Assembly: GCF_014649715.1 (NCBI RefSeq)
Contig: NZ_BMTO01000001.1
Coordinates: 521,047-585,046, forward strand
Length of the DNA: 64,000 nucleotides
Direction of reading: 5' to 3'
Source of the DNA: Streptomyces lateritius
GTDB taxonomy: Bacteria; Actinomycetota; Actinomycetes; Streptomycetales; Streptomycetaceae
In this document: one piece after another, positions 1 to 6,816 of the stretch
Numbering within the stretch: the stretch's first letter is position 1
How the letters are laid out: each line of letters begins with the position of its first letter
Program-made: the position numbers and the translations under genes
The notes under the pieces: model-generated
The model's input: only the letters and a program-made list of their open reading frames with translations
Told to the model about the DNA's origin: nothing
Database searches by the model: none

Positions 1-2
1 GC

Positions 3-350
3 CTGCTCTCCGGCAACGGCGTCCAGCTGCCGATCCATCTCCCCGTGAACATCAGCGGCAACTCGGTCAACGTCGTCGGTATCGGCAACCCGGCCAGCGG
101 CAACCAGTCGGTCAACAACCCCGAGGAGCCGGAGGAGGAGCCGAGGCCTGAGGTTCCCGGCAAGAGCGTGCCCCAGCCGAGCACCGACGCCGAAGAGCCG
201 GCGCCCGACTACGCCCCCCAGGACAGCTCGGGCGCGCTCGCCGAGACGGGCGCGGACCTGGTGGGCTACGCCGCCCCGGCCGGAGCGGCCCTGCTGCTCG
301 GTGGCGCGCTGATGTACCGCCGCGCACGCCGCGCGGGTACGGAGGGCTGA
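3..350 (+). CDS. Long chaplin, C-terminal part, sortase-anchored
   Basis: The gene begins before the window. The first visible residues read as the second half of a chaplin domain (hydrophobic, with VNVVG and a GNxxSxN pattern). A Pro/Glu-rich linker of about 45 residues follows, then LAETG, a hydrophobic helix and an Arg-rich tail. LAxTG followed by a membrane helix and basic tail is the class E sortase signal, so the protein should be linked to the cell wall. Chaplins are surface-active amyloid proteins that coat aerial hyphae. The visible domain has Ser where many chaplins have Cys, as occurs in some long members. The N-terminal signal peptide and any first chaplin domain lie outside the window. 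Confidence 0.88.
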   Translation: MLSGNGVQLPIHLPVNISGNSVNVVGIGNPASGNQSVNNPEEPEEEPRPEVPGKSVPQPSTDAEEPAPDYAPQDSSGALAETGADLVGYAAPAGAALLLGGALMYRRARRAGTEG

Positions 351-362
351 GGCCCACAGGCC

Positions 363-1022
363 TCACGTTCGACGCCAGGCCCGGAGCACGGCCTCGATGG
401 CCGGTGCCACCCTCGTCCGGGCCTGGTGGCGGGGGACGCCCCGCATGAGGAGCGTGTCGTACTCGGTGTCGACATGGCGGACGGCCGCCCGCACGGCGGC
501 CGTGACCGCACCCCGGTCCAGCGACCGCCCGGCCGCTGTACGCCCCACCCGGCCGCTGCCCTTCATCGAGGCGTGGGCCGCGATCTCCGTGGCCCGCTCC
601 GCGGGGCAGCGCGGAAAGAGCCGCAGGATCTCCGCCTCCAGCGCCGCCGTGACCTCCGCGTCCCGTGCCGCCCGCCGCACCGCGTCCCGAGCCCGTCTCC
701 GCGTCCGCGCCTCCGCGTCCGCCAGGCAGGCAGCCTCGGCCCGGGCCAGCGCCGCCTCCTCGACGAGCAGCCCCTGACGTTCGTACCGGGTACGGCGCCG
801 GTTGTGCCGTACTACCACCGCCCAGAGCGCACTGCCCTCGCGCGCCCGGCGGGTGACAGCCGTGTCCCCCCGCCGCAGGAACACCAAGTGGCCGAGATCG
901 GCGCAGTCCAGACAGACCGGGGCGTTGAACTCGAGGATCATCCGCTCCAGCGGACCCTGACGGCACTCCGAGCAGCGGCGCCGCTTGAGCGGTTCGACGA
1001 CGACGGGTGCGACCAGGTCCAT
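363..1022 (-). CDS. DUF2293 domain protein
   Basis: This is a cytoplasmic protein of about 219 residues. It opens with a small Cys cluster (CSEC near residue 17, then CLDC) that may bind a metal. A very Arg/Ala-rich helical middle follows, then a C-terminal block with RLFPRCP, a GRVGRT-like stretch and a region rich in His and Arg. The C-terminal part is what I recognise as DUF2293. The biochemical role is unknown; the basic charge and Cys cluster would suit nucleic-acid binding, which is inference. I chose the internal ATG at 1022 because the longer reading starts with a segment that does not look coding. It is divergent from the next gene, with 83 bases between the starts. Confidence 0.75.
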   Translation of the reverse strand: MDLVAPVVVEPLKRRRCSECRQGPLERMILEFNAPVCLDCADLGHLVFLRRGDTAVTRRAREGSALWAVVVRHNRRRTRYERQGLLVEEAALARAEAACLADAEARTRRRARDAVRRAARDAEVTAALEAEILRLFPRCPAERATEIAAHASMKGSGRVGRTAAGRSLDRGAVTAAVRAAVRHVDTEYDTLLMRGVPRHQARTRVAPAIEAVLRAWRRT

Positions 1023-1105
1023 GGCGGTCTCCCACCCTCCGGATCCGTGAACGACCGTGAAAAATCGTTCGATCGGGCATGCCACCCACGGCTAGGGTCC
1101 GTCGC

Positions 1106-1840
1106 GTGGCAACGAAACTCAATCAGATCATCGCGGTGGAGAAGGGCGTCAAGTCCCGGGCGCACCAGGACCTGACCACGGCGCACCACGGGCTGCAGAA
1201 GCCCGCGCTGCTCGCCGGCATCTCCCGTACGTACCAGCCGAAGGACGAGGAGGGCGAGCAGCTTCCGCCCGAGTCCACGCTGGTGCAGGTGAAGGCCGAG
1301 GACGTGCTGCGCGACACGGCTCGGGCGCTGACCCGGCTGTTCGACGTGACCGCCACCAAGGACTGGGCCAACTGCGAGGCCCGCGCCGACATCACGGTCG
1401 ACGGCCGCGTGCTGGTGAGCCGGGTGCCCGTCGCGTACCTCCTCTTCCTGGAGAAGCAGCTGACGGACATCAACACCTTCGTCCGCAAGCTGCCCGTCCT
1501 CGACGCGGCCGAGTCCTGGACGCAGGACCCGTCGACCGACGCGTGGAAGACGGAGGTCGTCCGTACGGTCCGGACGAAGAAGGTGCCGCGCAACCACGTC
1601 AAGGCGGAGGCGACGGACAAGCACCCGGCGCAGGTCGAGGTGTACTACGAGGACGTGCCGGTCGGTTACTGGACTACGGTCAAGTTCTCCGGCGCCCTGC
1701 CGGCCCGTCGGGTGAACGAACTCCTGGAGCGGGTGGAGAAGCTCCAGCAGGCGGTGAAGTTCGCCCGGGAGGAGGCGAACAGCGCCGAGGTCACCGATCA
1801 GCGCGTCGGCGACGCCGTCTTCGGCTACCTCTTCGGGTAG
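1106..1840 (+). CDS. Conserved actinobacterial hypothetical protein
   Basis: This is a 244-residue soluble protein starting at GTG 1106 (VATKLNQIIAVEKG). I do not recognise a catalytic motif. It is moderately charged, has predicted helices, and ends in a coiled-coil-like stretch (ELLERVEKLQQAVKFAREEA). It has no signal peptide or membrane segment. Similar proteins of this length occur widely in Streptomyces as conserved hypotheticals, from memory. The ATG at 1079 would add nine residues with poor coding character. A hairpin that could end transcription follows 22 bases after the stop. The function is unknown. Confidence 0.8.
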   Translation: MATKLNQIIAVEKGVKSRAHQDLTTAHHGLQKPALLAGISRTYQPKDEEGEQLPPESTLVQVKAEDVLRDTARALTRLFDVTATKDWANCEARADITVDGRVLVSRVPVAYLLFLEKQLTDINTFVRKLPVLDAAESWTQDPSTDAWKTEVVRTVRTKKVPRNHVKAEATDKHPAQVEVYYEDVPVGYWTTVKFSGALPARRVNELLERVEKLQQAVKFAREEANSAEVTDQRVGDAVFGYLFG

Positions 1841-1861
1841 CGGGGAGACACCACACAGACT

Positions 1862-1886
1862 CCCCGGCCACAGAACACGGCCGGGG
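1862..1886 (+). terminator. Hairpin after the conserved hypothetical gene
   Basis: CCCCGGCC (1862-1869) and GGCCGGGG (1879-1886) form a perfect 8-bp stem with a 9-nt loop. There is no T tract, as is common in Streptomyces. It separates the gene ending at 1840 from the tRNA-like locus downstream. Confidence 0.6.
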
Positions 1887-1998
1887 TGCGCGAGGAGCGC
1901 AAAGCTGAAAATGAGGCTTGTCGTGAATCCGCGGCCCTTCTGACGAGGGTCGCGATCAGACTCAGACTATTGCTCCAGATTCAGCATGCGCCGCTCAT

Positions 1999-2134
1999 CG
2001 CCGGATCGACCGGGCCCGGGCCCTGGTGCGTCGAAATGCCAGTTCGAATCTGGTCCGCCGAGCTCGATCGGCGGTGGTCCAACGGCAGGACGCGACGCAA
2101 TGACGACTGACCCGGGTTCTCAAGTGTGCCGGCG
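1999..2134 (+). ncRNA. Permuted tRNA-like cloverleaf (3' half before 5' half)
   Basis: Read in order, the locus shows: anticodon-stem 3' strand CGTCG (2029-2033); a 4-nt variable region; T stem GCCAG (2038-2042), T loop TTCGAAT, stem CTGGT (2050-2054); acceptor 3' strand CCGCCGA (2055-2061) and discriminator G; five bases; acceptor 5' strand TCGGCGG (2068-2074); TG; D stem GTCC (2077-2080), loop AACGGCA with the GG pair, stem GGAC (2088-2091); G; anticodon-stem 5' strand CGACG (2093-2097). All four tRNA stems pair, 7+4+5+5, with one G-U in the T stem. Flanks pair too: the anticodon stem extends by two pairs, CCCGGG (2015-2020) can pair CCCGGG (2111-2116), and CGCCGG (1999-2004) pairs CCGGCG (2129-2134). 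No canonical U33 or anticodon can be read. It could be a circularly permuted tRNA precursor, a tRNA mimic, or remnants of tandem tRNAs. Confidence 0.6.
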
Positions 2135-2171
2135 TGTGATGTGAGCGGCATCGACAGGGTCCGGGGGCAGG

Positions 2172-3416
2172 CTACGCCCTCGGACCCGCTCCCGTTTCGG
2201 GGCCTTGTTGCCGGTAGCCGCTCAGGAAGCGTCCGATGCGGCTGATCGCGGCGTCGAGGTCGTCGGCGTACGGCAGGGTCAGGATGCGGAAGTGGTCCGG
2301 CCGGGGCCAGTTGAAGCCGGTGCCCTGCACCACCTGGATCTTCTCCCGCAGCAGCAGGTCGAGGACGAACTTCTCGTCGTCGTGGATCCGGTGCACCTTC
2401 GGGTCGAGGCGGGGGAACGCGTAGAGCGCGCCCTTCGGCTTCACGCAGGAGACCCCGGGGATCTCGTTGAGCTTCTCCCACGCCCTGTCGCGCTGCTCGC
2501 GCAGCCTGCCGCCCGGGGCGGTCAGCTCGTGGATCGACTGCCGGCCGCCGAGCGCGGCCTGGATGGCGTACTGCGCGGGGGCGTTGGGGCACAGCCGCAT
2601 GGAGGCGAGCATCGTCAGGCCCTCCAGATAGCTCTTCGCGTGTTGCCTGGGGCCGCTGACGACGAGCCAGCCCGAGCGGAAGCCCGCCACGCGGTACGTC
2701 TTCGACAGACCGCCGAAGGTGAGGACGACGAGGTCGGGGGCGAGGGAGGCGGCCGGGTGGTGGACGGCCTCGTCGTAGACGATCTGGTCGTAGATCTCGT
2801 CGGCGAAGACCATCAGCTGGTGACGGCGGGCGAGGTCGAGGATGCCCTCGACGATCTCGCGCGGATAGACCGCACCGGTGGGGTTGTTGGGGTTGATGAT
2901 GACGACGGCCCGGGTCCGGTCGGTGATCTTCGCGGCCATGTCGTCGAGGTCCGGATACCAGTCGGCCGACTCGTCGCAGAGGTAGTGGACCGCCTTGCCG
3001 CCCGCGAGCGTGGTCACCGCCGTCCACAAGGGGAAGTCGGGGGCGGGGATCAGGACCTCGTCGCCGTCCTCCAGGAGCGCCTGGACGGCCATGGAGACCA
3101 GTTCGGAGACACCGTTGCCGAGAAAGACGTCGTCGACGTCGACGTCCGGAAGACCCATGCCCTGGTAGCGCTGGGCGACGGCGCGCCGGGCGGAGAGGAT
3201 GCCGCGGGAGTCGGTGTAGCCATGGGCCTTCGGGAGCATCCGGATCATGTCCTGGACGATCTCCTCGGGCGCCTCGAAGCCGAAGAGCGCCGGGTTCCCG
3301 GTGTTGAGGCGCAGCACGCTGTGGCCCGCCTCCTCCAGGGCGTTGGCGTGCTCGATGACCGGGCCACGGATCTCGTAGCAGACCTCGCTCAACTTGCTCG
3401 ACTGCCGGAACTCCAT
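2172..3416 (-). CDS. Alanine-type PLP aminotransferase (AlaA-like)
   Basis: This is a 414-residue class I/II aminotransferase. The Schiff-base lysine is K239 in GGLSKTYR. The PLP-binding set NPNNPTG (175-181), FADEIYD with D206 and Y209, and the Arg in FRSGW are all present. Length and motif text fit the AlaA group, which makes alanine from pyruvate with glutamate as donor in the cytoplasm. ATG 3416 has a strong ribosome site (GGGGAGG) nine bases upstream; a longer reading up to 4178 is only an antisense shadow of the HxlR gene. The gene is divergent from that regulator across an 84-base gap holding two palindromes, so it is probably a target of it. The exact amino donor and acceptor cannot be proven from sequence. 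Confidence 0.9.
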   Translation of the reverse strand: MEFRQSSKLSEVCYEIRGPVIEHANALEEAGHSVLRLNTGNPALFGFEAPEEIVQDMIRMLPKAHGYTDSRGILSARRAVAQRYQGMGLPDVDVDDVFLGNGVSELVSMAVQALLEDGDEVLIPAPDFPLWTAVTTLAGGKAVHYLCDESADWYPDLDDMAAKITDRTRAVVIINPNNPTGAVYPREIVEGILDLARRHQLMVFADEIYDQIVYDEAVHHPAASLAPDLVVLTFGGLSKTYRVAGFRSGWLVVSGPRQHAKSYLEGLTMLASMRLCPNAPAQYAIQAALGGRQSIHELTAPGGRLREQRDRAWEKLNEIPGVSCVKPKGALYAFPRLDPKVHRIHDDEKFVLDLLLREKIQVVQGTGFNWPRPDHFRILTLPYADDLDAAISRIGRFLSGYRQQGPETGAGPRA

Positions 3417-3442
3417 GCGACGACCTCCCCAGAAGAACTGAT

Positions 3443-3478
3443 ACTTGGTTTTACCAAGTTCGAGCTTGGAAAGTCCAA
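3443..3478. promoter_or_regulatory. Two HxlR-type operators between alaA-like and hxlR genes
   Basis: ACTTGGT-TTT-ACCAAGT at 3443-3459 is a perfect inverted repeat with 7-bp arms. TTGGA-AAG-TCCAA at 3466-3478 is a second one with 5-bp arms. HxlR proteins bind paired operators of this kind between divergent genes. The second overlaps a -35-like CTTGGA (3465-3470), 17 bases before the -10 TAGACT (3488-3493) of the regulator gene, which suggests autorepression. The first lies just upstream of the aminotransferase ribosome site and would overlap its promoter. Confidence 0.65.
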
Positions 3479-3500
3479 CAACTTGTCTAGACTGCGTCGC

Positions 3501-4133
3501 ATGCCACGCCGCCGAAGCTATGACCAGTACTGCGCCGCCGCTCGCGCCCTCGACGTCGTCGGCGACCGCTGGACTCTGCTGATCGTCCGTGAACTCCTCG
3601 CCGGGCCGCGCCGCTACACCGACCTGCACGCCGATCTGCCGGGCGTCAGCACGGACATGCTGGCCGGCCGCCTCAAGGACATGGAGGGCGCCGCACTCCT
3701 CACCCGCCGCCGGCTGCCTCCGCCCGCCTCGGCGTCCGTGTACGAACTCACCGAGCGGGGGCGCGGCCTGCTGCCCGTCCTGCGAGCCCTGGCGGAGTGG
3801 GGTGCGCCCGCACTGGAGGAACCCCGGCCCACCGACGCCGTACGCGCCCACTGGCTGGCGATCCCGCTGCTGCGCGCCCTGGAGGCCGAGAGCGCCGGGG
3901 TGGTGGTGCAGGTGACGCTCGACGAGGGCGAGTTCCACGTACGGAGGGGGGCGGAGGGCCCGCCGGAGTACGGAGACGGGCCGGCCGACGACGCCGACGT
4001 GCGGCTGCGGACGGACCTCGCGACCTGCCGCGCCCTGGCGAGCGGGGAGCTGACGCTCGCCGAGGCGGTCGCGGCGGGCCGGGCCGACCGTACGGACCGG
4101 GCGGCGAGGGCGGAAACCGCACCCGTCGCGTGA
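3501..4133 (+). CDS. HxlR-family winged-helix regulator
   Basis: This is a 210-residue DNA-binding protein. Residues 5-100 give the HxlR winged helix: CAAARALDVVGDRW, then LLIVRELLAGPRRYTDL, the recognition helix region, and a wing ending in YELTERG. The usual HxlR Cys near the N-terminus is present at residue 10. The remaining 100 residues are an acidic C-terminal domain resembling the sterol-carrier-like extension found on some HxlR proteins, which could be a ligand pocket (inference). ATG 3501 sits only eight bases from the -10 hexamer, so the mRNA is nearly leaderless. It probably controls itself and the divergent aminotransferase. Confidence 0.87.
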   Translation: MPRRRSYDQYCAAARALDVVGDRWTLLIVRELLAGPRRYTDLHADLPGVSTDMLAGRLKDMEGAALLTRRRLPPPASASVYELTERGRGLLPVLRALAEWGAPALEEPRPTDAVRAHWLAIPLLRALEAESAGVVVQVTLDEGEFHVRRGAEGPPEYGDGPADDADVRLRTDLATCRALASGELTLAEAVAAGRADRTDRAARAETAPVA

Positions 4134-4209
4134 GTCGGTGCGTGGGCGTTCAGCCCCGCCCGGCTCCGGTGGCGACAATGATCCTGTTCCGTGCGAGCCG
4201 AGACCGAGG

Positions 4210-4866
4210 ATGGGAACGGGGTCACGTCCGTTGCGTTATGAAGCGATCACCTGGGAGCGCCTGGCCCGGATCCTGGCCGGTCACGTCGACCGGGCCACAC
4301 CCGGCGACAGCGGTGACTGGCTCAAGGTCGGCGTCGACGGGCCGCCCGCGGCGCCGACCGGGGAGACGGCCGAGCGGATCGCCGAGGCGCTGCGGCTGCG
4401 GGGCAGGTCCGTCCTCGTCGTCGGGACAGGAGGCTTTCTGCGGCCCGCCTCGCTCCGCTTCGAGTACGGGAAGCAGGACCCCGACGCGTACTACAGCGGC
4501 TGGTTCGACACCGGGGCGCTCTGGCGCGAGGTGTTCGGACCGCTGGAGGCGGGCGGGAGCGGGCGCGTGCTGCCCGACCTGTGGGACCCCGTCACCGACC
4601 GCGCCACCCGTAGTCCGTACGTGGAACTGCCGCCGGGCGGTGTGCTGGTGGTGCACGGACCGTTCCTGCTCGGACACTGGTTCCCGTTCGACGTGACCGT
4701 CCATCTGCGGCTGTCGCCCGCAGCCCTCGCGCGCCGCACCGAGGAGCCCTGGACCCTGCCCGCTTTCGCGCGGTACGAGGACGAGGTCGGCCCCTCCGAC
4801 GTCGCCGATGTGGTCGTTCGCACCGACGATCCGCGCCACCCCGCCTGGACCGGCCTCGACGGTTAG
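4210..4866 (+). CDS. Uridine kinase-like protein with degenerate P-loop
   Basis: This is a protein of about 218 residues. The order is typical of the Streptomyces 'uridine kinase' family: YEAITWERLARIL, then VGVDGPPAAPTGETA where a Walker A loop is expected, then LVVGTGGFLRPASLRFEYG, YYSGWFDTGALWREVF, and HGPFLLGHWFPFD near the end. The P-loop position lacks the GKT/GKS lysine, so phosphate transfer by the standard mechanism is doubtful. A TTG at 4231 behind GGGAACGGGG is an alternative start. It converges on the pseudouridine genes psuK and psuG, which may be a thematic link to pyrimidine nucleosides. Kinase activity should not be assumed. Confidence 0.75.
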   Translation: MGTGSRPLRYEAITWERLARILAGHVDRATPGDSGDWLKVGVDGPPAAPTGETAERIAEALRLRGRSVLVVGTGGFLRPASLRFEYGKQDPDAYYSGWFDTGALWREVFGPLEAGGSGRVLPDLWDPVTDRATRSPYVELPPGGVLVVHGPFLLGHWFPFDVTVHLRLSPAALARRTEEPWTLPAFARYEDEVGPSDVADVVVRTDDPRHPAWTGLDG

Positions 4867-4902
4867 GCCCGGCCACGCCTGCCAGGCCCCGCGCGCCGGC
4901 CA

Positions 4903-4956
4903 GACCCTGCTCTACGGCCGGACCCTGCTCTACGGCCGGACCCTGCTCTACGGCCG
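4903..4956. repeat. 18-bp tandem repeat, 3 copies, over the psuK stop
   Basis: GACCCTGCTCTACGGCCG is repeated perfectly at 4903-4920, 4921-4938 and 4939-4956, with a partial fourth copy. The stop codon of psuK (TAG on the minus strand, 4948-4950) lies in the third copy as read on the plus strand. Because 18 is a multiple of three, every copy offers the same in-frame stop, so copy-number change would not alter the protein. Confidence 0.95.
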
Positions 4957-5865
4957 GACCCCGCGCGGCGGCCAGGCCCCGCTCTCCGGGCGGCCGCCCA
5001 CCACCGTCACCGCCTCCGCGCCGGCCCGGCAGCCCGCCTCCGCCGCCGTCACCGGGTCCGCCCCCGCGAGACGGGCCGCCAGGAAAGCGCCCGCGAACGC
5101 GTCGCCGGCGCCTGTCGAGTCCACCGGCCGGACCCCCGCGGCAGCGACCCGGCCTGTCACCGACCCGTCCTCGGCGACCAGCGCGCCCCGCGCGCCCAAG
5201 GTGACCGCGACCAGCGGAAACATACGGCTCAGCCGCTCCGCCGCCGCCACCGGATCGGTGCGGCCGGTCAGCAGCCGGGCTTCGTCGGCGTTCGGGAACA
5301 GCACCTCCGCGCCCTGCGCCGCCGCCAGGAACAGGTCCACCCCCAACTCCTTCAGGAACCCGGTCGAGGCCGGGTCCACGCTCACCGCGACCCCCGCCTC
5401 CCGCGCGCCCCGCAACGCCCTCAGCGCGGTCTCCCGGCTCGGCGCGGCGAAGAAGAGATACCCGGACAGATGCAGATGCGCGACACCCCGGAGCAGCTCG
5501 TCGGACCAGTCGGCGGGGGAGAGGCGCAGGGCCGCCCCGCTGTCGGTGAGGAAGGTGCGCTCGGCGCTCGCGTCCACCAGGGATATCACCGTCGCCGTCG
5601 CTGCCTCCGGGTCCCTGACCAGCAGGGGCCGCACCCCCGCCCGGTGCAGGGCGCGGGTGTGCCAGTCGGCCGCCTCGGTGCCGACCCGGCCGAGCAGCCG
5701 CACGTCCTCGCACCCCGAACGCGCGGCCCAGCAGGCGGCGTTGGCACCCGCGCCGCCCGGGAGCGTACGGATCGCCGCAGCCGTGTCGGTCGCGGGCGCG
5801 AGCGGGGTCCGGTGCCGGGCGACGACGTCCGTGACCACGTCCCCCACCACCAGGAGCCCGGTCAC
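4948..5865 (-). CDS. psuK: PfkB-family kinase, probable pseudouridine kinase
   Basis: This is a 305-residue ribokinase-fold sugar kinase. The N-terminal substrate lid carries LPGGAGANAACWAA (PfkB signature 1), and the C-terminal DSTGAGDAF signature has the catalytic base D255. Its GTG start overlaps the psuG stop by four bases (GTGA), so the two are translationally coupled. PsuK phosphorylates pseudouridine, and PsuG then splits the 5'-phosphate to uracil and ribose 5-phosphate. Fold assignment is firm; the pseudouridine substrate is inferred from the neighbour. The stop falls inside the 18-bp repeat array, which suggests the tail of this gene is mutable. Confidence 0.85.
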   Translation of the reverse strand: MTGLLVVGDVVTDVVARHRTPLAPATDTAAAIRTLPGGAGANAACWAARSGCEDVRLLGRVGTEAADWHTRALHRAGVRPLLVRDPEAATATVISLVDASAERTFLTDSGAALRLSPADWSDELLRGVAHLHLSGYLFFAAPSRETALRALRGAREAGVAVSVDPASTGFLKELGVDLFLAAAQGAEVLFPNADEARLLTGRTDPVAAAERLSRMFPLVAVTLGARGALVAEDGSVTGRVAAAGVRPVDSTGAGDAFAGAFLAARLAGADPVTAAEAGCRAGAEAVTVVGGRPESGAWPPRGVRP

Positions 5866-6773
5866 GGCGTGCCGTGGTAGGCCGCCGCGATCCGTGCCGC
5901 GAGCCGGACGTTGCCGCGCACCGCCGCCAGGTTCGCCTCCAGAGACGCCCCTTCGGTGTGCACCGTCAGATACTCCAGGAGGAAGGGGGTCACGGCCTGG
6001 CCGGTGATCCCCTTCTCCTTCGCCGCGGCCAGTCCCTGAGTGAGCACCCGGTCGTGCAGCGCCGGCTCCAACTGGTCCTCGACCGGAACCGGGTTGGCCA
6101 CGACCAGCGCCGCGTACGGCTCGCCCAGCTCGTCCTGAGCCCGTATGACGCGGGCCACCTGCTCGGGCGTCCGCAGCGTCCAGTCGACCGGCTCGCCCGA
6201 GGAGGCCAGGTAGAAGCCGGGGAAGTGCGCCGTCCCGTACCCCACCACCGTCACGCCCAGGGTCTCCAGGCGCTGCAGCGTCGCCGGGACGTCCAGGATC
6301 GACTTGACCCCCGCGCAGACCACCGTGATCCCCACCCGGGAGAGCAGCCGCAGATCCGCCGACTCGTCCTGCGTCTCGCTCCACTCGCGGTGCACACCGC
6401 CGAGCCCACCGGTCGCGAAGACCCGGATGCCGGCCGAATCGGCCAGCCACGCCGTCGCGGAGACCGTCGTCGCCCCGGTCGCCCCCGTCGCGAGCGCGGG
6501 CGCCAGATCGCGGTGGCCCAGCTTCCGTACCGCCGGATCCTCGGCGATCCGCGTCAACCGGGCCTCGTCCAGGCCGATGTGGGCCGTGCCGTCGACCACG
6601 GCGATCGTGGCGGGAACGGCGCCCTCGTCCCGCACCAGCGTCTCCAGTTCCGTCGCCACGGCAAGGTTGCGCGGGCGCGGCAGGCCGTGGGCGATGATCG
6701 TGGACTCGAGCGCGACGACGGGACGCCCCTCGTGGAGCGCCTCCCGCACTTCTTCGGACACGTGTGTGGACAT
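5862..6773 (-). CDS. psuG: Pseudouridine-5'-phosphate glycosidase
   Basis: This is a 303-residue member of the YeiN/IndA family, the usual length. Motifs in order are ALESTIIAHGLPRP, GTAHIGLD, FATGGLGGVHR, VCAGVKSILDVPATLQRLE with the catalytic lysine, and ANPVP near residue 215. The enzyme cleaves the C-C glycosidic bond of pseudouridine 5'-phosphate in the cytoplasm, with Mn2+ as cofactor in studied members. ATG 6773 (MSTHVSEEV) is chosen over an upstream start that adds a non-conserved tail. It is first in the psuG-psuK pair. The lipoprotein gene upstream on the same strand ends 43 bases before this start, so read-through is possible. Confidence 0.93.
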   Translation of the reverse strand: MSTHVSEEVREALHEGRPVVALESTIIAHGLPRPRNLAVATELETLVRDEGAVPATIAVVDGTAHIGLDEARLTRIAEDPAVRKLGHRDLAPALATGATGATTVSATAWLADSAGIRVFATGGLGGVHREWSETQDESADLRLLSRVGITVVCAGVKSILDVPATLQRLETLGVTVVGYGTAHFPGFYLASSGEPVDWTLRTPEQVARVIRAQDELGEPYAALVVANPVPVEDQLEPALHDRVLTQGLAAAKEKGITGQAVTPFLLEYLTVHTEGASLEANLAAVRGNVRLAARIAAAYHGTP

Positions 6774-6816
6774 GTCCCATCTCTGGCGCGACCAGGAGCC
6801 GCCCAAACCTCGGTGG

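Noticed and set aside
112..1122. Long reading frame on the minus strand over the first kilobase
   Set aside because: It is a GC-bias shadow of the DUF2293 gene: very high Pro/Arg/Gly content and no family resemblance.
2111..2134. CCCGGGTTC as the T arm of a normal-order tRNA following the D arm
   Set aside because: The 3' side does not pair (CCCGG needs CCGGG, while GTGTG follows), and no acceptor strand matching TCGGCGG is found downstream.
1999..2134. Two-piece tmRNA
   Set aside because: The acceptor lacks the G3-U70 pair needed for alanine, the D arm is a full tRNA D arm, and no tag reading frame is seen.
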